Notes under the pieces: generated by a model
Seen by the model: the letters and a program-made list of their open reading frames with translations, nothing else
What the model was told of the DNA's origin: nothing
The model's database searches: none
Source: JAWWPG01 sp038232255
GTDB lineage: Bacteria; Actinomycetota; Actinomycetes; Propionibacteriales; Nocardioidaceae
Length of the DNA: 15,572 nucleotides
Direction of reading: 5' to 3'
Assembly: GCA_038232255.1 (NCBI GenBank)
Contig: JBBSIF010000051.1
Location: forward strand, 1 to 15,572
Program-made: the position numbers and the translations under genes
In this document: positions 7,185 to 15,112 of the stretch, one piece after another
How positions within the stretch are numbered: the first letter of the stretch is position 1
How the letters are laid out: each line of letters opens with the position of its first letter

Positions 7185-7862
7185 ATGAAGATGTTGGTCA
7201 TCGAGGACGACGTCCGGATGGCTGTGCTCCTCCGCCGCGGACTGGTCCAGGAGGGCTGGGCGGTCGACGTGGCCGGTGACGCCGTCGACGCGCGCCACGC
7301 CGTCTCCAGCACGCCGTACGACGCAGTCGTCTGCGACGTCGGACTACCGGGCACTGAGTCTGGTCTGGACTGGTGCCGCTGGTTCCGCTCCGCGGGCCAC
7401 TGGACGCCGGTGCTGATGCTGACGGCTCATACCGGCGTGGCTGACCGCATCGCCGGCCTCGACTGCGGCGCCGACGACTATCTCGGAAAGCCGTTCTCCT
7501 TCGGAGAGCTCGCGGCCAGGCTCCGGGCTCTGCTTCGCCGGGGAGAGACCGCCCGTCCGACTCTGCTCGTGAACGGGCACCTGGTGCTCGATCCAGCCGA
7601 GCACCAGGTGCGTTGGCACGACACCGTCGTCGACCTGTCGCCCCGTGAGTTCTCTTTGCTCGACTACTTCATGCGGCGACCAGGTGACGTGCTTCGTCGC
7701 AGCGAGATTCTCGATCACGTGTGGGACTACGCCTACGACGGCACCTCCAATGTCGTGGACGTCTACGTGCGGTACCTCCGCGTCCGCCTGTTGCAGGCAG
7801 GAGCCGACGACCTCATCGAGACGGTGCGTGGTGTCGGGTACCGGCTGACGGCCCTGTCGTGA
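7185..7862 (+). CDS. OmpR-family response regulator
   Basis: A 225-residue two-component response regulator. Residues 1-115 form the receiver domain: acidic cluster Glu7-Asp8-Asp9, phosphoacceptor Asp51 in CDVGLPG, Thr80 and Lys102 in LGKPF. Residues about 127-222 are the winged-helix DNA-binding domain, with DLSPREFSLLDYFMR, the WD segment of the recognition region, SNVVDVYVRYLR and the closing ETVRGVGYRL. GGAGG lies 7 nt before the ATG. The gene follows the permease by 38 bp and its TGA overlaps the kinase start (GTGA). Its partner is the kinase just downstream. A likely target is the 11-bp-phased TCTCATCA repeat before the operon's first gene, which would make the module autoregulated; that link is inference. 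Confidence 0.94.
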   Translation: MKMLVIEDDVRMAVLLRRGLVQEGWAVDVAGDAVDARHAVSSTPYDAVVCDVGLPGTESGLDWCRWFRSAGHWTPVLMLTAHTGVADRIAGLDCGADDYLGKPFSFGELAARLRALLRRGETARPTLLVNGHLVLDPAEHQVRWHDTVVDLSPREFSLLDYFMRRPGDVLRRSEILDHVWDYAYDGTSNVVDVYVRYLRVRLLQAGADDLIETVRGVGYRLTALS

Positions 7863-9265
7863 CGCTGGTCCCGTCGTCGTTGCGCAACCGGTTGGTGCTT
7901 GCGGGCGTCGCCGTCGGACTGACGTTCGCGGTCCTGTTCGGCATCGGCGCCACCTGGAGCATCCGCCATGCGGAGGACCAGGCGGTGCAGGCGGCACTGC
8001 AGAGCCGCCTCGAACTCGCGCGCGACGGGGTGACGTCAACCGGTGCGCTCCGGGGGGATGCAGGGAGCCCGAAGACCGACCTCGTGCAGGTGGTCGCACC
8101 GGACGGCACCGTCCGTTCCAGCAGCCCAGCGCTCGCCGGACTCGCTCCTCTGATCGACGTCAGCACAGTGGCGGCAGGCGGCGGCCCGGTGCATGACACC
8201 GTCGCTCTGCAACAACCCGACATCGACCTCGCGCTGCTCGGAGTCCCGATCCGACTCGACCGGAGCCAGACGGCTCCGGCTGGGACCGGACTGCTGATCG
8301 TCGCCGTCGACGCGGAAGGGTTCAACGCGGCGGCCACGAATCTGCAGAGGGTCCTGGTCGCCGGCCTTCTCACCGTTGTTGTCGCCATCGCCATCCTCTC
8401 CTGGGTCCTGACGGGCCACGCTCTGCGAAGCGTGACCCGGTTGACCGAGAGCGCCGAGGCGGTCGGACCGGACGACCTGGCCACGGGGTTGTCGGTTCCA
8501 CGGCAGGACGCTGAGCTGGCGCGGCTGGTGGGCGCGCTCAACCGCATGCTGGTCCGGCTCCACCACAGCCACTCGACCGAGCTCGCGTTCGCGGCAGACG
8601 CCAGCCACAGACTGCGTACACCGGTGGCGACGTTGCGGGCGGAGGCCGAGCTCGCCGTGCGCGAGACCGATCCGGACCAGCAGCTGGCTGCACTGCAGCG
8701 GATCATCCAGGACGCCGACCAGCTCACGTTGATCGTCGACCGGATGCTCGCACGCAGCCGCGCACGCCGCCATACGCCCCAGGTCGTGGTCGCCGCGCTG
8801 GGAGAAGCGGGGAGCCGCTGGCGACGTCAGGCGGAGCTTGCGGAGGTCAACTTCGAGATCGACGTTGGCGATGACGTCGCTCCGACAGCTCAGTGTGCCG
8901 AGCTTGTCGAGATCATCGAACCGGTTGTCGACAACGCTGTCCGACACACTCCGGTAGGCGGCTGCGTGCGCATCGAGGTGCGGGCGCAGGGGAACCCGGG
9001 CCGTGCCAGCGACCGCATCGTCATCGACGTCTCGAACGCCGGCGACGGGGTGGCAGCCGACACGGCGCCGCATGTGTTCGATGCCTGGTTCAGCAGCCGG
9101 GACGCGAGCGTCGCCGGCGGGCTTGGCCTGTGGCTCGCACGCGAGACGGCGCGGGACATCGGAGGAGACGTCGCGCTGACCGACGCACGTGCGGACTCGA
9201 CCACGTTCCGAATCGTCGTCCCCACCGTGGACATGGGTCCGGCAGCGCGAGGAGCCAGGAGATGA
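7859..9265 (+). CDS. Sensor histidine kinase
   Basis: A 468-residue membrane histidine kinase from the GTG at 7859, which overlaps the regulator stop by 4 bp; the longer frame from 7721 runs inside the regulator gene and is rejected. Domains: TM1 about 10-31, extracytoplasmic sensor about 36-160 with no recognised fold, TM2 about 164-186, HAMP about 187-240, HisKA with phosphoacceptor His250 in DASHRLRTP, then the HATPase domain. The N-box includes Asn359 in EPVVDNAVRHTP. The G1 box reads SNAGDGV, with Asn where Asp is usual, and the G2 box is GLGLWLAR (421-428). The substitution at G1 occurs in other actinobacterial kinases as far as I recall and need not mean inactivity. The sensor domain plus co-encoded transporter suggest that it monitors an envelope signal linked to the transporter. 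The ligand is unknown. Confidence 0.93.
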   Translation: MTLVPSSLRNRLVLAGVAVGLTFAVLFGIGATWSIRHAEDQAVQAALQSRLELARDGVTSTGALRGDAGSPKTDLVQVVAPDGTVRSSSPALAGLAPLIDVSTVAAGGGPVHDTVALQQPDIDLALLGVPIRLDRSQTAPAGTGLLIVAVDAEGFNAAATNLQRVLVAGLLTVVVAIAILSWVLTGHALRSVTRLTESAEAVGPDDLATGLSVPRQDAELARLVGALNRMLVRLHHSHSTELAFAADASHRLRTPVATLRAEAELAVRETDPDQQLAALQRIIQDADQLTLIVDRMLARSRARRHTPQVVVAALGEAGSRWRRQAELAEVNFEIDVGDDVAPTAQCAELVEIIEPVVDNAVRHTPVGGCVRIEVRAQGNPGRASDRIVIDVSNAGDGVAADTAPHVFDAWFSSRDASVAGGLGLWLARETARDIGGDVALTDARADSTTFRIVVPTVDMGPAARGARR

Positions 9266-9289
9266 CCGGTTCGACGTTCGCCGCGATGG

Positions 9290-10339
9290 TCAGGACTGCG
9301 CCGGAGGGACCTCGTCGGCCTTCACGGCGTCGCGCTGTCCGAGAGGCTTTTCGGGACCCTTCGTGGTGTCCTTGATCGTCTGGGCCTCGGTCTCGGCGTT
9401 GATCTCCGCGCCGAGCAGTACGACGAGGGCGGTGATCCAGAGCCACAGCAGCAGCACGACCACGCCGGCCAGCGCGCCGTACGTCTTGGCGTAGCTGCCG
9501 AACGCGTCGACGTAGACGGAGAAGCCGACCGACGCCACCACCCAGATGACGGCCGCGACGGTGGAGCCCAGCGACAGCCACTTCACGGCGGGGGCGTCCC
9601 GGTCAGGGCCGACGCGGTACAGCAGCCCCAGGGCCACGATGGCGGCAACGAGCAGGAACAGCCAGCGAGCGATCTCCAGCAAGATGCGGACGAAGACGCT
9701 GTCACCGAGCAGCGACGTGACGAAGGGGAAGACCCCGATCAGAGCGATGGCGACCGCTATGAACACGAGGAAGCCGATCGTGAGAAGGACCGCCAGACCG
9801 CGCTTGATGACGAAGCTGCGCTCCTCGTCCTCGTCGTAGGCGATGTTCAGCGCCTCCAGCAGTCCCGCCATTCCGGCCGATGCGCTCCACAACGCCAGCG
9901 CGACGCTGATGATCAGGCTGATGCTCAGCGCACCACCGGACGCGGTGGTCAGCGACTGGAGCTGGTGAGTGATCAGCGACTTGGCGTCGGACGGCAGAGC
10001 GGACGCCAGGTTGGCCACCTGGGACCGGACATCTGCCGGCGACTGGACGAGGCCGTAGATGGAGATGGCGGCGATGAGGCCCGGGAAGACGGCCATGAAC
10101 CAGGAGAAGGCAACGCCCTTCGCGATCAGCGTCAGGTGGTCGTTGCCGACCTCCTTGAGGCTGCGCTTGGTGATCTGCAGCCAGCCCTTGGCAGGGATCT
10201 CGGTGGGGGACTCGGCGTTCTGGCCGAGACTCGGGTCGGTGGAATCGACATCGGTGGATGTGTCCTGCGTGGACGTGGCCCTGGCTTGGGAGGCTTCCAC
10301 CGTCCCCTTGCTCGTCGACCCACCGGTGCTCTGTGTCAT
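9290..10339 (-). CDS. YihY/BrkB-family inner membrane protein
   Basis: A 349-residue membrane protein from the ATG at 10337-10339, chosen because GAGG lies about 6 nt upstream; a GTG 39 bp earlier lacks such a site. Residues 1-50 are a polar, Ser/Thr-rich cytoplasmic stretch. The family core follows, starting with KGVAFSWFMAVFPGLIAAIS (about 74-93), the BrkB/YihY signature region. About six hydrophobic helices are visible, including the segment GALAGVVVLLLWLWITALV near 295-313, followed by LLGAEINAE, another hallmark of the family. The tail is charged. Family members are often misannotated as ribonuclease BN or virulence factors; their role is unsettled, with proposals of transport or lipid handling. 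It converges on the kinase gene, with 24 bp between stop codons, and its upstream neighbour on the same strand is a GlgC-like gene 140 bp away. Confidence 0.9.
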   Translation of the reverse strand: MTQSTGGSTSKGTVEASQARATSTQDTSTDVDSTDPSLGQNAESPTEIPAKGWLQITKRSLKEVGNDHLTLIAKGVAFSWFMAVFPGLIAAISIYGLVQSPADVRSQVANLASALPSDAKSLITHQLQSLTTASGGALSISLIISVALALWSASAGMAGLLEALNIAYDEDEERSFVIKRGLAVLLTIGFLVFIAVAIALIGVFPFVTSLLGDSVFVRILLEIARWLFLLVAAIVALGLLYRVGPDRDAPAVKWLSLGSTVAAVIWVVASVGFSVYVDAFGSYAKTYGALAGVVVLLLWLWITALVVLLGAEINAETEAQTIKDTTKGPEKPLGQRDAVKADEVPPAQS

Positions 10340-10479
10340 GCCTGCCTCACTTCGACGTCGGGTCGCGGCCGACGCCACCGCGATGTTCGGAGGGTTCTCG
10401 TGCCCCGTTGTCCGTTCAGCCTAACGTCGCTGTGCCGCCGATTTACGGTGTCAGGCCAGGCAGCGTTTCGCCCGAACCC

Positions 10480-11706
10480 TCATGCCGTGGTCCCCGGCTC
10501 CAGGCGCGAACCACGGGGTACGACGGTCCCCGCTGCGACGCGACTGTCCCGGCCGACGAGCGTGATCTGCTCCGAGCTCAGCGGCCGCGACGTCGGACGT
10601 CCCCCGATCCGCGCGCCGTCCCCGACGACGGTGCCTCGGTCGACCACCGCCCCCGCGATGGAGGCGTCTCGGCACACGACCACGTCAGCGAAGAGGACGC
10701 TGTTGCTTATCCGGGCACCCGGCTCCACCACAACGCCCGGACCGAGGACGCTCTCCCGTACAGCGCCACCGACCTCGCAGCCGGGGCTGACCAGGCCGCC
10801 TGCGATCCGCGCTTCGGCGTGGATCCGGGCCGGGGAGCGCTGCGGGAGCCGCGCCAGTATCGGCCAGTCGCGGTCGTCGAAGAGGCTGGTCTCCCCGCGG
10901 ACCAGGTCCTGGTGCGCGGCCAGGTAGGTCTCCGGGCGGCCGAGGTCGCGCCAGTAGCCCGTCATCGCGTGCGCGTAGACCTTGCCTCGCTCCACGAGTC
11001 GCGGCAGCAGGTGCTCGCCGAAGTCCCCGAGCCCGTTGCCGTCGGCCTCGGACGGTGCGCAGAGCTCCCGGTGCAGCTCGTCCAGCAACCCGACCAGCGT
11101 GCTGGTGTCGTAGACGAAGATCTCCGTCGCCACCACGCTTGTCCGTGGCTCGTCCGGCTTGTAGGCGAAATCCGTGACGCGCCCCTGCCGGTTGGCGACC
11201 ACGGTGGCATGGTGCCCTGCATCCTCGATCGGAACCTCGCTGGTGACCACCGTGCACTCGGCCTTCTTCGAGCGGTGCGTCCGGATCGCCTCGGAGTAGT
11301 CGAAGCGGTAGACGTGGTCGGAGCTGAGTACCAGCGTGATCTCCGCCCGGCTCGCCGCTATCTCGTCGCGGATCCGGAAGAGCCCGTCCGCGTTCCCGCT
11401 TGCGAAGCCGTCCGAGTCAGGGGAGCCGCCCTGCTGGGGCATCAGCAGGCGGAAGCCACCGCGGTCACGGTCGAGGTCCCATGGCCTGCCGTTGGAGATC
11501 TGCTCGTCGAGAGAGTTCGCCTGGTACTGCACCGACAGCCACACGTCCTCGACACCGCTGTGCAGCAGATTCGACATAGGGAAGTCGACGAGCTGGTAGA
11601 CACCGGCGAAGGGCAGCGCCGGTTTGGCGCGCTCCCGGGTCAGCACGTCCATCCGACTGCCCTCCCCACCGGCCTGGACGATCGCGAGTACTCCGTTGCG
11701 GGCCAT
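10480..11706 (-). CDS. GlgC-like sugar-1-phosphate nucleotidyltransferase
   Basis: A 408-residue protein related to glucose-1-phosphate adenylyltransferase (ADP-glucose synthesis for glycogen or glucan). The N-terminal nucleotidyltransferase domain shows the phosphate-binding loop GGEGSRM (13-19), RAKPALPF (26-33), SSDHVYR (128-134), the substrate-site KP (183-184) and YWRDLGRPETY near 250-260. From about residue 300 the repeating isoleucine/valine pattern (GARISNSVLF, GTVVGDGARIGG) is a left-handed beta-helix like the GlgC C-terminus. It departs from classical GlgC: QAGGEGSRMDVLT replaces the usual LAGGEGKRLMPLT, and ASGNADGLF replaces the GTADA region. It may therefore be a paralogue with another nucleotide or sugar preference, so no symbol is given. 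GGAGG is only 1 nt from the ATG, closer than normal, so initiation may be weak or the transcript leaderless. No glycogen gene is adjacent. Confidence 0.82.
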   Translation of the reverse strand: MARNGVLAIVQAGGEGSRMDVLTRERAKPALPFAGVYQLVDFPMSNLLHSGVEDVWLSVQYQANSLDEQISNGRPWDLDRDRGGFRLLMPQQGGSPDSDGFASGNADGLFRIRDEIAASRAEITLVLSSDHVYRFDYSEAIRTHRSKKAECTVVTSEVPIEDAGHHATVVANRQGRVTDFAYKPDEPRTSVVATEIFVYDTSTLVGLLDELHRELCAPSEADGNGLGDFGEHLLPRLVERGKVYAHAMTGYWRDLGRPETYLAAHQDLVRGETSLFDDRDWPILARLPQRSPARIHAEARIAGGLVSPGCEVGGAVRESVLGPGVVVEPGARISNSVLFADVVVCRDASIAGAVVDRGTVVGDGARIGGRPTSRPLSSEQITLVGRDSRVAAGTVVPRGSRLEPGTTA

Positions 11707-11909
11707 GCCTCCACGCTAGGCTGCGTCGGCCCGCGGCTCACCGCCAGTGGGGGTGCTGCAAGGCCGGATGCGGCGCCGCGTGTCCTGCCGACCGGGACAG
11801 CAGCGTTTTTGTCGTAGTCTGAGACGCTGATTGACCAACCCTGGGTCTGGAACCGCTCCGCGCTGCCTCCCGCAGCCGGGCACCCCACGATGAGGAGCCA
11901 GCGTCGCCC

Positions 11910-13355
11910 ATGACGACATCTTCGGACAGCAACACCGACGTCATCCTCCACATCGGCACGATGAAGAGCGGTACGTCGTACATCCAGGCGATCCTCCGAC
12001 AGAACAAGCGACTGCTGAGCCGTGACGGGGTGCTCATCCCGCGGACCCTGGTGCCGGCCGTCGTCGACGCCCTCGGTCACCGCGGCTCCGGGAAAGAACG
12101 CCAGACCGAGGGAGCCTGGGCGCGCTTCCTGAACCTCGTGGAGGGGTGGGAGGGCTCGTCGGTGCTGGCGTCGCAGGAGTTTCTCAGCGGAGCGACGGCG
12201 AAGGAGGCGCAAGGGGTCCTCGACACCCTGCCGCCCGACCGGACGAAGGTCATCATCACCAACCGAGACCTGCTGCGGGTGATCCCGTCCCACTGGCAGA
12301 CCGTCATCAAGAACGGTGGCACTTGGCCCTTCCCCGAGTACGTCCGGCTCCTCCTCGAGGGACCGGGACAGGATGGCGGCTCGGAGCACCGGTACAGCCG
12401 CGGCTTCTGGAAGCACCACGACGTGGCCCAGATCATCGACAACTGGGCTGGCGCCGTGGGCATCGAGAACATCAGGCTGGTGACCGTGCCGCCCTCGGGC
12501 GCCGCGACCGACGAGCTCTGGCGCCGCTTCTCGGAGGCGGTCGGAATCGACGCGTCACGGTACGACGCCGAGCCGAGCGCCAAGAGCAACATCTCGCTCA
12601 CCTACGCCGAGACCGAGATGCTGCGCGAGGTGAACATGCGCGTGCGCAAACCGCTCAACCCGCTCGAGTACCGCCTGCTGGTCAACAAGTATCTCGCGAA
12701 CAGGTTGCTGCGTCAGGCCCCCGACACCGTCTCCGAGCCCGACCGGCCGACTCTCGGCGCCATCTCGCACGAGAAGATCCGGGAGCGCGCTGACGAGATG
12801 GTCGATGCAGTCGCGGCCAGCGGGGTCCAGGTCATCGGCGACATCGAGGACCTCCGCGTCGGGCCCTACAAGGGCGAGCCCGACGCCGTCGACAGCACCG
12901 GACCGCAGCACCGGATCCCCGACTCGGTGCCGCAGGCCATCGGCAAGCTCGTGCTCCGCATCGCCCGCCTCGAACGTGACCTGGAGCGGTCGCGCAAGGT
13001 GCTCGGCGGCCCGGCGTCAAGCGGAACCGACGACGCAGAGGGGAGCGAGGAGACGCTCGCGAGCATGACGGCCGAGACACCCGCCCGCAGCGGAGGTCGC
13101 CGCAAGTCCGGCCAGGGCAAGTCCGGCCAGGGCGGGTCCGGTCCGGGCGGGTCCGGTGGTGGGTCCGGTCCGGGCGGGTCCGGTCAGGGGCATGGCAAGC
13201 GCGGTGGTGGCGGCAAGAAAGCGGCTGCCCGCAAGGCGGCCCGGAAGGCGGCGGCGGCGAGCACCGCAGCCGCCGTGACCGAGGACGAGGACGACGACTT
13301 CGACACCTTCGAGGCGACAGCGTTCGACCTCGACGACGAGCTCGGCGAGATCTGA
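11910..13355 (+). CDS. Sulfotransferase-like protein with GSG-repeat, Lys/Ala and acidic tail
   Basis: A 481-residue protein. Residues 10-315 resemble PAPS-dependent sulfotransferases: a first strand and loop HIGTMKSGTSYIQ (14-26) matches the 5'-phosphosulfate-binding loop, and R119 with S127 in TNRDLLRVIPSHW matches the 3'-phosphate-binding R-x7-S. This part probably transfers sulfate from PAPS to an unknown acceptor in the cytoplasm. Residues 344-365 (LVLRIARLERDLER) look like a short coiled coil. Residues 399-427 are tandem KSGQG/GSGPG units, 430-450 a KKAAARKAARKAAAAS run like bacterial histone H1-type tails, and 457-480 a strongly acidic end. GAGGAG is 12 nt before the ATG, a long spacer. 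It is divergent from the GlgC-like gene and convergent with the sulfatase. Family call is likely; the tail function is unknown. Confidence 0.75.
   Translation: MTTSSDSNTDVILHIGTMKSGTSYIQAILRQNKRLLSRDGVLIPRTLVPAVVDALGHRGSGKERQTEGAWARFLNLVEGWEGSSVLASQEFLSGATAKEAQGVLDTLPPDRTKVIITNRDLLRVIPSHWQTVIKNGGTWPFPEYVRLLLEGPGQDGGSEHRYSRGFWKHHDVAQIIDNWAGAVGIENIRLVTVPPSGAATDELWRRFSEAVGIDASRYDAEPSAKSNISLTYAETEMLREVNMRVRKPLNPLEYRLLVNKYLANRLLRQAPDTVSEPDRPTLGAISHEKIRERADEMVDAVAASGVQVIGDIEDLRVGPYKGEPDAVDSTGPQHRIPDSVPQAIGKLVLRIARLERDLERSRKVLGGPASSGTDDAEGSEETLASMTAETPARSGGRRKSGQGKSGQGGSGPGGSGGGSGPGGSGQGHGKRGGGGKKAAARKAARKAAAASTAAAVTEDEDDDFDTFEATAFDLDDELGEI
13105..13191 (+). repeat. Short tandem repeat encoding KSGQG/GSGPG units
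   Basis: A degenerate 15-bp unit (aagtccggccagggc and the gggtccggtccgggc variant) repeats about six times in frame inside the sulfotransferase-like gene. It encodes Gly/Ser-rich pentapeptides. Such arrays can change copy number by slippage without breaking the frame. Confidence 0.8.
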
Positions 13356-13386
13356 ATCAGGCCACGCCGCCACGAGGCTGACTCAG
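13352..13386. terminator. Stem-loop spanning both convergent stop codons
   Basis: Arms 13352-13363 (ctgaatcaggcc) and 13376-13386 (ggctgactcag) pair with one mismatch and one bulge around a 12-nt loop. The stem includes the stop codons of the converging sulfotransferase-like and sulfatase genes, only 27 bp apart. Two facing TGA codons pair by necessity, but the TCAG/CTGA and CC/GG extension is additional. There is no U-tract on either strand. A bidirectional terminator is the likely role. Confidence 0.4.
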
Positions 13387-15095
13387 TTCTCGTAGCCGGT
13401 TCTCTCGCTCCAGGTCCGAACCCCGACCCGGGGCTGCCAGTCGTCGTACGCCGTGGACAGCTCAGCCAGCGCTGTCGGGTTCGCAGCCGCGAGGTTGGTG
13501 GTCTCCGTCCGGTCGGCGGCCAGGTCGAAGAGCTCCCATCCCCCGATCGGCTGCTCGGAGACGATCTTGAGGTCGCCCTTGCGCGCGGCCCGGTGCCCCA
13601 TGTGCTCCCAGAACAGCAGGCCGTCGCGCGACCACTGTGCCTGGTCGGGGGCGTTGGCCAGCACCGGTGCGAAGCTCTGTCCCTCGACCGGGGTGAGCGG
13701 AACTCCGTTGCGGGACTCCGGATAGCTGGCGCCGGCGAGCTCGAGAAACGTCGGCATGAGGTCCATGACGTGCAGCAGGCGATGGTCGAGGCCGCCCTTC
13801 GGCAGCGTTCCCGGCCAGGACGCCACCATAGGCGCGGAGATGCCGCCTTCCTCGGTGTAGCGCTTGTACATCCGGAAGGGGGTGTTGCTCGTGTTGGCCC
13901 AGTCGATCCCGTAGCTCTGGAACGTGTTGCTCGGCCCCGGCATGACGGCGGCGATGTTGCCTGCCTGCATCGGCCTTCCGTTGCGGGTGATCGCCTGGGC
14001 GTGCTTGTTGTTCGGTCGCGTCGACTCGGCGCATGCCCCGTTGTCGCTGAGGAAGATGACAAGGGTGTTGTCGGCGATCCCCAGCTGCTCCAGCGTGTCC
14101 ACGATCTTCCCCACGCCCTGGTCCATGATCGTGACCTGGGCCGCGTACACCTCCATCCGCCGCTGCTCCCACGCCGGTGCCACCGCCTTCGCGTACGGCG
14201 TCGTACCCGGCCCTGGGGGTGGCAGCGTCCACGACGGGTCGATCACCCCCGCGGCGATGCCACGCTCGTAGCGCTGCTGGCGCAGGGCGTCCCACCCCAT
14301 GGCGTACCTGCCCTGGTACTTCGCGATGTCGGCCTCGGGAGCCTGCAGAGGGAAGTGCGGAGCCGTGTATGCGGCGTACACGAAGAACGGGTCCCCGCTG
14401 GAGGCGAAGTCCTTGATGCTGCTGACGCAGAAGCCGGTGACGGAGTCCGTGAAGTAGTAGTCCGGGTCCTTGGACCGCCCGATGACCTTGCCGTTGAGAT
14501 ATCTGATCGTGTCGAAGTAGGACAACGCCTCCCCGCCGACGTCGCAGAGCGACCGCTCGAAGCCGCGGTCGGCCGGCAGCGCTCCAGTGGGTCGCCCCCA
14601 TGGCGCCACGTGCCACTTGCCGCCGATCGCTGTGCGGTAGCCGGCATCGCCCAGCGCCTCCCCGAGGGTCAGGCAGGACTCCTTGAGGTACCCCTGGTAG
14701 GCAGGCGTTCCGTAGTCACCGGTGTTGAAACCCAGACCCGCCTGGGTCGGGTAGAGCCCCGTCAGCAGCGAGGCGCGGGTCACAGTGCATCGCGGGTTGT
14801 TGTGCATCTGCGTGAACCGCCAGCCACCGGCGGCGAGCTTGTCGATGTTGGGGGTCGCGATCTCCGACCCCCAACATCCCAGGTCGGCGTACCCCATGTC
14901 GTCGGCGAGCACGACGACGATGTTCGGTCGCTTGGCGAGCGGTCCGGGTGTCGTCGTCGTACCGGAGGGTGTCGGCCCCCTGCCGGGTACCTCGGCTGCC
15001 TGTTCCGCCGCGCCGTTGCTGCATGCTCCGAGGGCGAGCGTCGCCGCGACGGCACCTGATCCTTGCAGGATCCGGCGTCGGGTGATGTCCGTCAT
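13383..15095 (-). CDS. Tat-exported lipoprotein arylsulfatase with CTVTR active-site motif
   Basis: A 570-residue sulfatase of the arylsulfatase/AtsA type, cleaving sulfate esters outside the cytoplasmic membrane. The N-terminus has a twin-arginine motif TRRRILQ (5-11), a hydrophobic stretch and the lipobox LGAC with Cys25, then a Thr/Pro linker. Metal site residues are Asp65-Asp66 in LADDMGYAD and Asp351-Asn352 in LSDNGA. The formylglycine region is RCTVTRASLLTGLYP, with Cys103 and Arg107. Further family marks are KWH (160-162), APHFPL (His247) and NTPFRMYKRYTEEGGI. The position two after the catalytic Cys is Val, where C-x-P/A-x-R is the usual recognition motif of the formylglycine-generating enzyme. 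GGAG lies 8 nt before the ATG. It is convergent with the sulfotransferase-like gene and divergent from a P450. The substrate is unknown. Confidence 0.92.
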   Translation of the reverse strand: MTDITRRRILQGSGAVAATLALGACSNGAAEQAAEVPGRGPTPSGTTTTPGPLAKRPNIVVVLADDMGYADLGCWGSEIATPNIDKLAAGGWRFTQMHNNPRCTVTRASLLTGLYPTQAGLGFNTGDYGTPAYQGYLKESCLTLGEALGDAGYRTAIGGKWHVAPWGRPTGALPADRGFERSLCDVGGEALSYFDTIRYLNGKVIGRSKDPDYYFTDSVTGFCVSSIKDFASSGDPFFVYAAYTAPHFPLQAPEADIAKYQGRYAMGWDALRQQRYERGIAAGVIDPSWTLPPPGPGTTPYAKAVAPAWEQRRMEVYAAQVTIMDQGVGKIVDTLEQLGIADNTLVIFLSDNGACAESTRPNNKHAQAITRNGRPMQAGNIAAVMPGPSNTFQSYGIDWANTSNTPFRMYKRYTEEGGISAPMVASWPGTLPKGGLDHRLLHVMDLMPTFLELAGASYPESRNGVPLTPVEGQSFAPVLANAPDQAQWSRDGLLFWEHMGHRAARKGDLKIVSEQPIGGWELFDLAADRTETTNLAAANPTALAELSTAYDDWQPRVGVRTWSERTGYEN

Positions 15096-15112
15096 GAAGG
15101 GCGCTCCGAGCT

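Noticed and set aside
7721..7858. N-terminal extension of the histidine kinase
   Set aside because: The extension lies inside the response regulator gene in another frame, is Arg/Pro-rich, and the GTG at 7859 with a GTGA overlap matches the other junctions.
9263..9292. TGACC/GGTCA inverted repeat between kinase and BrkB genes as a terminator
   Set aside because: Five-bp arms with a 20-nt separation, mostly explained by the two facing TGA stops; too weak.
10258..11817. Long plus-strand ORF of 519 codons over the GlgC-like and BrkB genes
   Set aside because: It is antisense to a clearly conserved gene, and high-GC DNA readily produces such shadows. Its translation shows no domain.
11800..11845. 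Divergent promoter elements between the GlgC-like and sulfotransferase-like genes
   Set aside because: TAGTCT (plus) and TTGGTC with TACGAC (minus) are possible hexamers, but neither pair is good enough to annotate.
11890..11913. Seven-codon leader ORF ending in an ATGA overlap with the sulfotransferase-like start
   Set aside because: It lacks its own ribosome site and shares the GAGGAG with the main gene. A chance ATG is the simpler reading.
13593..15059. Plus-strand ORF of 488 codons opposite the sulfatase
   Set aside because: The sulfatase on the minus strand has all family motifs; this frame has none and is charge-biased filler.
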